DNA from: Bugula neritina
Lineage: Eukaryota > Bryozoa > Gymnolaemata > Cheilostomatida > Bugulidae
Assembly: GCA_964035545.1 (NCBI GenBank)
Contig: OZ037765.1
Coordinates: 12,270,698-12,334,697 of the forward strand
DNA: 64,000 bases
Direction: 5' to 3'
Positions 50,584 through 61,446 of this stretch are shown here, one piece after another; position 1 is the first letter of the stretch, and each line of letters starts with the position of its first letter. The notes under the pieces were generated by a model. That model saw nothing but the letters and a program-made list of their open reading frames with translations, made no database searches and was not told the DNA's origin. The translations under genes and the position numbers were made by a program.

Positions 50584-53500
50584 TCAGTTCTGATTTGACA
50601 GATGATAATTTTGAAATGGTCCCAATTTATCTGGAGACATCCAGGATAACCCCTTACTTGGAGAGCTGCCATAACTGTCAGGGACTGGCTTCTGTAACAC
50701 AACAATGATGAACCATATTTTATGTTATTGGCTCAGCCTATAAATTTCTATGTACAACTGTAAGTTGAGATAGTTTCTGTACAATTATATTTCCAAATGA
50801 ACTCCTAGGAAATGCATGCAAAAGCTCAACATTTTGTTTTAGTATATACTGCACAACAAAGGGGAATGAAAACTAAAATCTACACTTGACGGTATTAATT
50901 CGTGAAATTATAATGACTATGGCTGTATACCTGCATTATTTACCTTCTGATCTGCGAACATTTTCCGATGGGCTTCATCGTGTTTAAAATGATCCCAAGG
51001 CTCAAACCTAAAATATCACAACCCTAACTTTAAGATAAAGTCAACATTTGTAAAATTGCTTGTAAATATTTAATGAATTTTCAAGTTTTTATACCACACA
51101 GATATTATCACTAGCATAATTTACAGTTATATGAATCTGCAATTTTAAACCTGCAACAAAAAATGCACAAGATATAAATTCTACTACCATAAACACTGCA
51201 TGTACACAATACCTGAACAAATGGGGATCCTCGGATTTGGGCGGATCATAAAGTTTATCTAAGCACCTATTATTGCATTCTGATAGCTTATACTTGAAAA
51301 ACTCGAGATCTGTTTCATATCTACAAGAAATAGCAAAGTACACCTTCTAACAAATATTTTGATTGATTGATACGCAAGATACTGATTGTGGTTATCGTAC
51401 TTTCAACCTTGTCCCGCACATGGATATAAAATATAATATATATCTTAATATCAAGAAAAAAAAAAATCTGCGCAGGCATTCATATATACATATTACGTGC
51501 ACCAATTTTGCTAATGAATATAGCCCAGCCTCTGGCATCAAAAATGGTGTAGATTGGAATAAAACACTTACAGTTTTGCAGCCTCCGAATTTAAAGGATT
51601 TTTTGTATCAATCTTGTAAAATGACCTCTTGGCATACATGAGAACGTGCCAAACATGATTAACGTGACGTCTGTAACAAAATGCACACAACCACTAATAC
51701 TAGCTAACAACAAGGAACGTGTTCCAAGAGGCTACTTTCAGAACTACTATTGTTATTGAAAAATGCATGAGAGGGTATTCACACGATTAGCAGGTAATTG
51801 CAAAAGAAACTACCAGCATGCAATAAACTGTTAATAAATGTGATAGTTGGTTTCTGCAAGCTGTATAAGATTTTTAATAAAGAGTTAGGAAAATTGGCAA
51901 TATAACAATTGTATTGATTAGTTTACACTTGAATCGGTATTAAGAATTATTATTATTTTAGTATAAACATTCATGATTCATGATGACTAGCTAAGCACTC
52001 TGAAAGGCTGAAGCTTCAAACATGAATTAAACTGATTTATTTTTTACATTTTGAAATTACCACACACTTAATTAGAAAACCTTTAGCAAACTGCAACACA
52101 CAAATGCAATGTTTGGTAGGGCTGCAGATGTGAGCAATATAGTAGGTACATATTATGATAACATAACTGGCAGTGCTAAATGAAGTTATCAATTCATGCA
52201 CTAGCACACATACCCAGCAAGGCCCATCCTCATTGGTCTACGGGGTAACAACAAGACAACACTATGGCTAAGCACTTGAAATAAGTAAAGCAAATGAAAC
52301 GACTTTACATATAGCCCAACACATTGCTAGAGCAGCTCAAGTGCGTTACTCACTTCCACTTAGGAAAAGCTCTCTGGACATCCAGTTCACCAGTAGTTGG
52401 GTTGATGATAGGATGAAACAAAGGAGGATCAAATATTAGGCTCTGAAATTTACAAGATACAACGTTTATGGTTTAGCAATACTCTAACCAACATCTAGAG
52501 ATTAACTCAAATGAGTTGGTAAGTTTAAACTCCAGCAGTAAACTCAATTACCGGTATCCTAACGAATAAACCTAATATATAAAAACAGACTCAAATAGAG
52601 GAATATAAACTACTAAATAACAACTTAGCCATCCCCATAAAAATCATAATGCCATTATCATAAAATACTTAAACAAAACATGTTACCAAACATAATATGT
52701 TTGGCAACATGTCACCATGTCATTCTTGACACCAGCTAATAATAGCTGGTGTCAAGAATTGATCACATAACATAATGTTAATACATTTGATAACAAGGAA
52801 AATAAATGATTGAAATGTAACATTATCCTAACCACAATATATAAACCTACAGGACAATCTGCATCCGGGTAAGTGTCAGGTATGAACAACTGAAACCTGT
52901 AAACACCTCCTTGATATAAACCATGTCGTATAAACATCACTCCGTGCCACACTAGAAAATAAACAAATTGCTACATGTTAAACATTACATATTTTTACAT
53001 ACAAAATGTAACAGGAAGTCTCGAAAAATAAAAAAAAGAAATTTAATTTACTTTACTTTACCAACCATAATCGGCACAAAAATACTTCTAATGGAGTATC
53101 TGCTGCTTTCATTTGATTTCACTATTTTGTAACTCTATGGCCAGATTCACACTTTACTGTAATGTCTATGGTACCGTCAAATGTCAGCCATTTTAACGTG
53201 TCTGGGCTGAAGTTCTCAAAGTCGGCTATTGGGTAAGATCCATGACACCTCATTGATAATTTATATTCAATGAGTTGACGCGACCGTCTTCACGTCCAAT
53301 AGGAGCCCGCTGTAATTTTTCTTATAAAGTAGTGCTTGATCCTTGACGTACTGCAACACCGTACAGTCAGCCCAGACATTTTTAAAAGTGGCTGACATTT
53401 TACATTACGGCAAAGTGTGTCTATGAGGTATAAAGCAAGTCTAAATAAGTAAAATATTTTACTCACTTAATGGGGTCAAAGATGATGGAATCACATAAAC

Positions 53501-54105
53501 TCCACCCAGAGACTTTTGTTTGTGAAGGAGATCACTACAAACAATAATTATAAACTATACAAGGAATGGTACATGAAATTTCAGAAATAAAATGTTTTTC
53601 ACTTGACTTATAGCTTTCAATAGACTATCAAGAAAAATTCCTGCATTAAAATTAAACCACACTGTTGCAATATATCGACTTACTATTCAGCCATTAAGCA
53701 GTACTCTAAGAAGTATGGCCCGTAGCTATGCCCTCCCTTAGGAGTAGCTGTCTTAGGGTCTATCATTTTCTGTGCTAATTTAGCTTGTGTAGACATGTCT
53801 GTCAGGGGAAGCGGCTTTTTTATTATCCGAGAAGAATTTTCTTTGAGCGAATCGTTGGCACTGCTACTGTTAGGCTACATAAATATACCTTTCATATTTA
53901 TTTGAGTATATGAGAACTTACAAAACATATGGAAAAAGTATGTATACTTTACTTGACAGATGATAGCAATTGTCCAGAGCAAATGAACTTTATGTTGACA
54001 ACAATCAAGATACTATAAAATAGAGCTATAACATCATGCATATGTTGCTGTTGACACAATTTGAAGATGACATACTGTAGTGCTGAGGCTACTTCTATCT
54101 TCCAT
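50584..54105 (-). CDS. AKTIP: AKT-interacting protein / Fused Toes (UEV domain)
   Basis: Catalytically dead ubiquitin-conjugating-enzyme variant; with HOOK and FHIP proteins it forms the FTS-Hook-FHIP complex linking endosomes to dynein, and in mammals it also acts at telomeres and ESCRT sites. Nine exons in coding order: 54105-54076, 53874-53684, 53534-53467, 52951-52851, 52442-52354, 51670-51572, 51320-51213, 51007-50944, 50691-50584. Total 285 codons plus stop; human is about 292. Landmarks: [64 protein letters not shown] and a C-terminal KGLSWMSP. No cysteine occupies the usual E2 active-site position, as in all AKTIPs. The first exon has only ten codons; its ATG was chosen because donor ACA|GTATGT joins in phase with the next exon. 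That start is less certain than the rest. Confidence 0.93.
52681..52760. repeat. Two adjacent short hairpins in an AKTIP intron
   Basis: First TGTTACCAAACATA returning as ATATGTTTGGCAACA, then TTCTTGACACCAGCTA returning as TAGCTGGTGTCAAGAA with a loop of only a few bases. Both are near-perfect and lie about 100 bases downstream of the donor at 52851. The loops are too small for a typical microRNA precursor. Confidence 0.7.
53133..53427. mobile_element. Fold-back MITE, family C, in an AKTIP intron
   Basis: Inverted arms of about 75 bp: the left arm contains CACACTTTACTGTAATGTC and AAATGTCAGCCATTTTAACG then GTCTGGGCTGA; the right arm, in reverse complement, contains CACACTTTGCCGTAATGT, AAATGTCAGCCACTTTTAAA and GTCTGGGCTGA. 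Between them are about 150 bp of unrelated sequence. It lies in the intron between AKTIP exons 53534-53467 and 52951-52851. Confidence 0.75.
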
Positions 54106-57070
54106 TCCATTGACCAATCACATTACAGCTTCCACTTCTCTTTACTAATGTGCCTCACAATATTAAGATTTGCACATTTGCCATGAATAAATGCCTGAAT
54201 AAATGACAGCTACATTTAATAAAATCATATTACATTGTTTTGAAAATAAGTTACCTAGCATTAGCCAGGTTGCAAATGAACATGCTTTCATGCCATAATA
54301 GGTGTCAAGAGTGTTCAAACTTTTGTCAACAGTAGAGAACCTGTTGACTCAGTTACACTAAATCATGTTAAAAGTTTAATAACAGGTATGTTTACAAAAC
54401 ATTCACACCGTAATTCACAATTAGATTATATATGAGTCATATCATTTGTGTTAGTCTTGCAACAGGACTTAACATATGTGTTCCAGTATACTCCTTATGG
54501 TTGCTTATTAATGTTAGTTATAAGCAAAACAGTGATAATACTTATGCATGTTGAAACTGTAGTCTAGCAATGTGATCCACGCACTGAGGTACATAATTTT
54601 CAACTTCATTATAACTGTGTAGTTACAGGTTTATATAATTATAGCTTTTACAACCAATAATAAAGGATCGGTAACCTGACAAAAACATATCCTGGCATTA
54701 ATATATGCAATTTAGTTTTCAGCATTTAAAGCAACTGCCAGCGTTTAAATATGAGATACATAAGTTAAATCGCCAAGTGGTAATGATTTAATAGACACAG
54801 CGTTATAATGGAAAATCTAGGATTCACCTATAGATACAGCATAAATTCATTGCTCATAGATTTAAAGACGAGATACTTAGACTAAAAAGATTTAAAGGCT
54901 ATTCTAATTTATATTCTGTGGCTCAACCAAATTACTCATTACTCATTAGCCTTACACTTACTCTTGTGCTCTTATACTTACTAATTTTCCCTTGTGGTAT
55001 TCACTCTTTCAATTTGGGTATTGATTTTTTATTTTACTTCAATTATCAATCATTATTCAGCTATAATAATAATCGTAATGATAATGTAAAGATTATATTT
55101 AATAATTCTTTCATTGAACTTGAATGTTATAAATAATAGTTATTGTTATTTATATTATAATTAAAATAACAATAACTATTAGTATTATTTATAACAAAAT
55201 TATAAATTATCATAGTGGACAATTATAGTTACGAAAATAAAATTTTTTAGATAAAAACTGCACCGAAAGCATCACAATCAAATTGAAATTGAATTTGATT
55301 ATCACTATATTCTAATTTATAATTATTCTATTCATGATTCAATAGTCACTATTGTGATCTATGACATTGAGTTTGACAATCACTATTAGTATCAGTATCA
55401 CACTTACAGATCACTATCAGCGTGATTGATATTGAGTTAACAATAATTATTAGTAATAATTATAGTGATACTTACCAAGTTTAATAAACTTAAAGTAATA
55501 TTCTTATTCTTAATCATAATCACTGTAATGACTAAACCACTCAGATAACTTAAAGTTAAATCAGTCAATGCACCTAGCTTTGCTACATGTACGTGAACAT
55601 CAATTGTCAACATGAGCATCAAAATGCAAGTCAATGTGAATGTTATTATTTTTAATTTACTCGAGTCGGCTCCTCAATTTTAAACTCAAACTCAAAGTTG
55701 AAGTCAATTCAGATTCTCAAGCCAGTCCGAGTCAAGACTCAAGAGATTGACTTTGACTCTCACTCTTAGTCTTTGAGTTTGAGGGACTTGGAATTAAAGG
55801 GTAGTACTAGTTGGATGGACAATGGCTAGATTTGGCCAGCCATTGCATAGATTTACTGTAAATTAAAATTTGCTAATATTACTTCTATTATTTAAACGAC
55901 AATACCAATGGGCAATGGCTGTTATATTATTATTATTATTGCCAGAATGAACACCTACCAATATGAATACTAATTTTAGGGTTTTCGCTGAAACGGAAAT
56001 GGAGCCGATGCGTATACCGCCTCTTTATTCCAAGAGTGGACAACGTTGAATAGAGAGTGCAATTCTAAAACATTTACAGTGACTTTCGTAGTGCCCATAG
56101 TGACAGTAGACTGTAGAGCCAAGAGTACAAACTAGCATACCGCCTACTGATACCAACATCATAATCAGAATGATAATGATCATCATAATGATAGATGTTA
56201 AATACAGTAAATGTCTTCATGCTCTCTGTGCACTAAAACTAAGGTTCACACAATCACAGTACCTATAACTATAAGTATAAGTTAAAGTTAAACTATAAGT
56301 ATAAGTATATTATTATTATTATTATTATTATTATAATTAATATTATTTTGAAGATATTATTTTAATTTTATCATTATCATTATGTTAACACTTAATGTAC
56401 TTGTAGCATCTGTAAATTAAAAATCAAACTTTTAATATTAGTATTACATTAACCAACAGTAACACTAACTAAGACTAAGTCAGTAAGTGCAACATTTAGT
56501 GATTTACATTAGCAATTACATTTACTATTACTATTACTATAGTATCACTATTAGTATTAGTATTACTATTACTATTAGAGTATTAATTTTGCACTTATGA
56601 CTTAGTCTTACACTTACAGCATGAGTATTACTATTAGTATTAGCATTACTATTAGTCTTAGTATTACTGAAAGTAAAAGTAAAACCTTGTAGTTGTACAA
56701 AAATAAACATGTACTACTAGTACTATTACTAATGCTGTATTACTATTAGAAATAGTAATTTTAATACTTATAGTTATAGTTATTACTATTAGTTATGCTT
56801 ATAGTAATAGTTATACTTTATCTTATAGTTATACTTATAGTTATAGTTATAGGCTATAGCTATAGTTATAGTAGTAGTTAAAGTTAATATTTATGTTATA
56901 CTATTAATATTACTATTAGTATTAGTATTACTAATAGTAATACTAATTATTATTATCAGTACCAGTATGTCTATTACGAAAGTCATAGTTTACTGAGTTT
57001 GATGGTGATTGTATATTAATATTGATATTAGTATTACTATTAGTATAAGTATAACTATAACTATGGTCAC
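54106..57070. other. AKTIP upstream region passing into degenerate triplet repeats
   Basis: The first 700 bases are ordinary A+T-rich sequence that should include the AKTIP promoter; no specific element stands out. From about 54900 to 57070 the DNA is degenerate low complexity dominated by TAA/TAC/TAG/TAT and ATT triplets, with a purer (ATT)n run at 56309-56332 and TTATAG/TATAGT hexamer runs near 56760-56880. A more complex island at about 55980-56160 is unassigned. No gene is seen. Confidence 0.6.
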
Positions 57071-57621
57071 CTTTCACCGCCGTGATCCTGCACGGGTGGC
57101 GGGTCTTTGCTTGATAATAAGTTCCACTAGACTTTTCTATCGCACTCAATCTTCAGCATCTGTACCATCTAGATCAAGCCTTCTAAGGTCTTAGTTTACT
57201 GTGTCACACCATCTTTGCTTTGGTCTACCCCTAGGTCAAACTCTTTAAACTGTGATCTTTGACACTCTTCGGATGTCATCCTCACTTTCTTTCCGTCTAA
57301 CATGCCCATACCACTGCATTCGTTTTTTCCTCATCAGGTCTTTGATCAACATCACTCTGGCCTCTGCTGTTATTTCCTCATTTGGCTTATGATCCTCTAA
57401 ACTGACATTCAAGCAGTATCGCAACATGCGCATCTCACATTTTATCAGCCAGAAATCTTGTGATGGGCCATGTCCCATTTCCGTATAGCAGGGCTGGTCT
57501 GATAGCTATTTTATAAGTCAGCACTTTCAATTTTGTGGGAATTTCCTTGTCACAGAGCACACCAGACAGCTCTCCACTTATTCCAAGCCTTGGATATTCT
57601 TCGCTCAACCTCCCTCCTGTA
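57071..57621 (-). pseudogene. RTE-like LINE relic, 3' part (split by LTR element)
   Basis: On the minus strand this is the C-terminal part of a non-LTR reverse transcriptase: KVLTYKIAIRPALLYGN, a frame break, then KCEMRMLRYCLNVSL, RKKRMQWYGHVRRKESEDD. Stops and a frameshift near 57470 make it non-functional. The piece continues at 61976 on the far side of the LTR retrotransposon. Its 3' end (left) runs into ATAGTT/CTAATA-type tandem repeat, the kind of tail RTE elements carry. Confidence 0.8.
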
Positions 57622-57626
57622 GCCTC
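57622..57626. repeat. Target site duplication (left), GCCTC
   Basis: GCCTC directly precedes the LTR at 57627 and is repeated at 61971-61975 directly after the other LTR. Five bases is the usual duplication size for Ty3/gypsy integrases. Confidence 0.9.
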
Positions 57627-58150
57627 TGTCACAAAACTGTTGGTAGCAGTGTGACGAGTTCGAAAAGTCTGGTAGTCAGAAGTATAGAGACAAGTAGCAT
57701 ACAGCTTGCTAATCCAGTTGAGAGTAAATAGAGTAGACTTTATTTCTTCAGTAAGATATGCACAGATGAACTTATAAGAGTGAACTCCAAGAATGAACTG
57801 ATTCGTAAACACAACTGCCTCAGTATTTATAGTAAACAAAACACTCTAGAACATTCTCAAGCATTCCAGTATAGAATATTCTAGTAGAAAACATTCCCCA
57901 CATGCCAATACTATTTATAGAAAATCAAAACAAAACAAAACATTGGAATTTCCATGGTTATTCGCAATTATTGCGCAACACCTTGTTTACATTGCTGGGC
58001 AGTAGTTAACATGACTAATGAAAACAATAACAATGAACAATGACCCATCTCTTTGATCAGTCTAGAACATTTATGAACATTCGTGTATAATCATTAGGAA
58101 AAACCCGGTAAGTCTATTTATAGGTATATGTACACTCAGAATTTGTGACA
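57627..58150 (-). repeat. 3' LTR of the retrotransposon
   Basis: 524 bp beginning TGTCACAAATTCTGAG on the minus strand and ending in TGTGACA read the same way. It appears identical to the copy at 61447-61970. The outer and inner ends form the short inverted repeat TGTCAC/GTGACA. Confidence 0.95.
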
Positions 58151-58161
58151 ACCCCCCATTC
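58151..58161 (-). promoter_or_regulatory. Polypurine tract
   Basis: GAATGGGGGGT on the minus strand directly abuts the start of the 3' LTR, the position of the plus-strand primer of LTR retrotransposons. Confidence 0.8.
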
Positions 58162-58196
58162 TAAGAGAAATTATCTTGATCATTTCTCCTAACTAC

Positions 58197-58345
58197 TTAA
58201 AATTCTGAGTCAATTCGGCTTAGATAATCAGCTCCAACATTGTCCTTTTCTTGGATTGACTCCACCTTGATTCTGAAGTCCTGTAAATACATAGCCCATC
58301 TCATCACTCTGCTGTTTCTTACTGTACAGGTCCAACAAATCATCT
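58197..58345 (-). pseudogene. RNase H C-terminal remnant
   Basis: In the +1 frame relative to the integrase, overlapping its last codons, the sequence reads RNSRVMRWAMYLQDF, then KVESIQEKDNVGADYLSRI and a TAA stop. This is the characteristic end of a gypsy RNase H (RWA..LQ..., DNVGADYLSR). It has no start, no catalytic residues and no reverse transcriptase before it. Its place after the integrase shows the parental order was integrase first. Confidence 0.85.
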
Positions 58346-61300
58346 TGGCATTCTTCTCTTTCCTTATTGTGATCAATAATTCCAGCACCAGCAGCATCTA
58401 GAGTCATCACAGCTCCAACAGTCATAGAGTCGGTAGGCGTCTCCCGCTCAAAATACTTCTTCAGCATGTTGGCATGGTATGTTCTCCTCTTGCCTCTAAT
58501 GTTGATAATGTAGTCATTCAGTCTGACTTTCTCCTCAATATTGAATGGTCCTTGCCAATGCATCAGCAATTTATTTCCATCCGTAGGTAGAAGAATGAGC
58601 ACTTTGTCACCAGGTCTGAAGTCTCTCTGCTTAGCTTTCTTGACAAAATAGTGTTTGTATCTTTTTTGACTGTCTTTTAGCGAAGCTAGTGCCATTTCCA
58701 TCATGTCATCTAAACGCTCTCTCAATTCAAAAACATGTTGATAGCAGGTCTTGACTTCATCGGCAGTGTCTTCTTTTGTCCAAAGTTGTCGCAGGATGTA
58801 CATTGGTCCACGCACAGTTCTTCCATAGAGTAACTCGAATGGGGCGAAGCCTGTTGATTCCTGTGGGACTTCTCTATATGCAAATAGAGCCGCATTGATG
58901 AACCGATGCCACTGTCTTGGCTCTTTAGCACACAACTTTTTTAACATACTCTTGAGGGTTCCGTTGAACTTTTCCACAAGTCCATTGGCCATTGCATGGT
59001 ACGGTGAGGTAGGAAGTTGCCGCATGTCAAGTAATCTGGTAAACTCTTTCATGTAGTCCGAGATGAATTGAGTTCCTTGATCGCTTATCACCTCCTCTGG
59101 TATCCCAACACGACTGTATATGTCAAGCAGCGCTTCAGCTACAGTAGCTGAGTCAATGTTCTTCAATGGTGTAGCTTCAGGATATCTTGTAGCATAGTCA
59201 ACTAAAGTTAGGATGTAGCGGTGTCCTTTCTCACTTGGAGGGTTAATTGGTCCGACTAGGTCTATTGCACATCTCTTGAATGGGGTGTCAATTAGTGGAG
59301 TTTCCGGTACTGGAACTTTCATGACTGAGCCTTTTTTCACCGTCTTCTGGCAAATGTCACATGATTGACAGAAACGTACGACATCTCCGTTTAGTCCTGG
59401 CCAGAAGAAGTTGGAAAGCACTCTATCAGTGGTTTTCTTTACTCCTAGGTGTCCGCTCATTATGCAGTCATGAGCTTTCTGTAGAACTTCCTTCCTCAGT
59501 GAACTGGGTACCATGAGTTGTTTAACAGGTTTTACACTGACAGACTTCGAGTCGGTGTACTCACGGTACAGGATCTTATTCCTCACCACAAACCTAGTGG
59601 TGCATCCCTTTTTCTCCTTCACTTCTTTTGCATCGAAGAAATGCTCCAATGTGGGGTCATCCCTCTGCAGTCTGGCTATTTCATCTTTCCCTATACTTAA
59701 TGGGTTAGCATTTGAAGAAATCATCAGTGGATTGTCTCCTGACTTCTGCTTGACAGCTTGAGCTCTTGTGGTTACGGCGCAGTCCTTCCAGTTTTCCAGC
59801 GGCTGGTCAGCTGATCTCGCTCCATCCACATTCCCAATAAGCAGGTCACAAATCGTCTTGTCCATTACTGCAGCTTTGACGACACCATTGTAAAAGGGTG
59901 AGCGTACTGAGATAAGTGCCCACTGAGCCTCCCTAACACTTGCATCAGCCATATTCAGATAAACTGATTCTCCAGTTAAGTGTTGAGGTTGCACATACTT
60001 TGCATTGACTACAATGCAACCACAGCCAGTGTCGCGCATTACAGTAGCTCGTTGGCCATTAACTTCCGCATCAAATATCGCTGTGCCCCCATCTTTGAAT
60101 TTAGGTCCATTCTTGCAGACAGCAGCGTTGATAAACTTTTTACCATTAACTGTGATTTCCGTAGGTTCTTCCACTTTAGATGAGATTCCTGGATCTGTGA
60201 CCACAGTCTTATTCTGAGTAGTCGCTATTGCAGCAGCAGCATGCACTGACCTCCCACCATACTTTCTGCAGTCGGAAGTATTGTGGTTGTTCATCTTGCA
60301 ATGTGAACAGTGCTTCTTCCCTTGCCGTGGGCAGTTACGAGCAATGTGCGACTTATCTTTGCAGATGAAGCATGCACCATCGCTTTTACTTCCTTGTTCA
60401 GCATCCATGCTATCGGCAGGCGCGTTTTCCATCCTTTTTGTATTAGTTTTCTTTGTCTTTGCTAGTTTCCTTCCACGAGCGTGCAAGAACAGTGACGCTG
60501 CATCACACATATCCTCACTGCTGTTGTAGGAACTTTGCTTTAAATGCACAGCTAGGTCGTCTGGGCATGATGATATAAATTGTTCAGTCGCCACTAGTTT
60601 GGCTATGTCCATGCCCCCTGAAAGTTCTACCCACTTGTGCACATAAGTTTCTATCCTAGTGAATAGTTGGGCAGGAGTTTCATCCTCGTAAGCTTCTGCC
60701 TCTCTGAGCTTTTTTCTGTAGCCCTCTTGAGTCAAGTTAAAGCGCTCCAACAAGGCTTCTTTGACTTTTTTATAATCTCTACGGTCGGTAGGTGATAACC
60801 GGATGTAAGCTTCTGTTGCTGTACCCCTTAGGTACTGACTGAGATGGTAGGACCAATCTCCCTTGTCCCAGTTACATCCTTCGGCAACCCACTCGAACCG
60901 CTCTAAATAGCTATCCATTTCATCCACCTTCTCATCAAAGAATGGTATTTTTGGTTTTGGTTTGTTAGCTATTTCTAACCTGGTGCTCTCATGTCTTGAG
61001 TGCTCCAAACTTGTGTTAGCTTTCAGCTTTTCCATATCTAATTCATGTTGTTGTCTTCTCTCTTCTGCCTCCTGGTCAGCTTTTATCTTGAGTGCCATTG
61101 TCTCCTGATCAGCTTTAACCTTGAATGCCGTTGCCTCCTGATCAGCTTTTATCTTCATCTCCATTAAGGCTTTCTCATTCTCTTGCCTGATCTTTTCTGC
61201 CTCACGCTCTAATCTACGTTCCTCTCGGTCCTTTTCTTTTTCTTCTTGTGCAGCAACAATGGGTAGGTTCTTTTCAACAAAAGCTATGAGCTTGTCCTCC

Positions 61301-61350
61301 ACCAACCCAAGGTCTTTACCCATCTGTGTCACTCTCTCCAACAACGCCAT
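58228..61350 (-). CDS. Gag-protease-integrase polyprotein, no RT
   Basis: 1,040 codons, ATG at 61350, TGA at 58228. N-terminal coiled coil (about 35-115) includes three near-repeats of KIKADQE/KVKADQE. Gag follows (about 135-290); its second half (ETPAQLFTRIETYV, KLVATEQFISSCPDDL) resembles a SCAN domain. Two zinc knuckles: CFICKDKSHIARNC (327-340) and CSHCKMNNHNTSDC (348-361). Protease core MRDTGCG near 440. Integrase: zinc finger His627, His634, Cys664, Cys667; catalytic Asp697, Asp757, Glu793 with 35 residues between the last two; GPF module at 934-936. The expected YxDD reverse transcriptase block between protease and integrase, or after the integrase, is missing. The frame is otherwise unbroken. 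The last 25 or so residues come from out-of-frame RNase H sequence. Confidence 0.92.
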   Translation of the reverse strand: MALLERVTQMGKDLGLVEDKLIAFVEKNLPIVAAQEEKEKDREERRLEREAEKIRQENEKALMEMKIKADQEATAFKVKADQETMALKIKADQEAEERRQQHELDMEKLKANTSLEHSRHESTRLEIANKPKPKIPFFDEKVDEMDSYLERFEWVAEGCNWDKGDWSYHLSQYLRGTATEAYIRLSPTDRRDYKKVKEALLERFNLTQEGYRKKLREAEAYEDETPAQLFTRIETYVHKWVELSGGMDIAKLVATEQFISSCPDDLAVHLKQSSYNSSEDMCDAASLFLHARGRKLAKTKKTNTKRMENAPADSMDAEQGSKSDGACFICKDKSHIARNCPRQGKKHCSHCKMNNHNTSDCRKYGGRSVHAAAAIATTQNKTVVTDPGISSKVEEPTEITVNGKKFINAAVCKNGPKFKDGGTAIFDAEVNGQRATVMRDTGCGCIVVNAKYVQPQHLTGESVYLNMADASVREAQWALISVRSPFYNGVVKAAVMDKTICDLLIGNVDGARSADQPLENWKDCAVTTRAQAVKQKSGDNPLMISSNANPLSIGKDEIARLQRDDPTLEHFFDAKEVKEKKGCTTRFVVRNKILYREYTDSKSVSVKPVKQLMVPSSLRKEVLQKAHDCIMSGHLGVKKTTDRVLSNFFWPGLNGDVVRFCQSCDICQKTVKKGSVMKVPVPETPLIDTPFKRCAIDLVGPINPPSEKGHRYILTLVDYATRYPEATPLKNIDSATVAEALLDIYSRVGIPEEVISDQGTQFISDYMKEFTRLLDMRQLPTSPYHAMANGLVEKFNGTLKSMLKKLCAKEPRQWHRFINAALFAYREVPQESTGFAPFELLYGRTVRGPMYILRQLWTKEDTADEVKTCYQHVFELRERLDDMMEMALASLKDSQKRYKHYFVKKAKQRDFRPGDKVLILLPTDGNKLLMHWQGPFNIEEKVRLNDYIINIRGKRRTYHANMLKKYFERETPTDSMTVGAVMTLDAAGAGIIDHNKEREECQDDLLDLYSKKQQSDEMGYVFTGLQNQGGVNPRKGQCWS

Positions 61351-61426
61351 AATGTCTCAACAACTGTTAATTAATCCTGTGTATACTCACGTTGTAACTA
61401 ATAACTTCCCTGTGTGCGACTGAGAC

Positions 61427-61444
61427 TTCCCGGAGCAGCCCCCA
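61427..61444 (-). promoter_or_regulatory. Primer binding site, tRNA-Pro-like
   Basis: Two bases inside the 5' LTR the minus strand reads TGGGGGCTGCTCCGGGAA. This complements a tRNA 3' end of the form TTCCCGGAGCAGCCCCCA. Eukaryotic tRNA-Pro ends similarly (CCCGGACGAGCCCCCA), differing by a swapped dinucleotide. The primer identity is inferred by recall. Confidence 0.65.
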
Positions 61445-61446
61445 AT

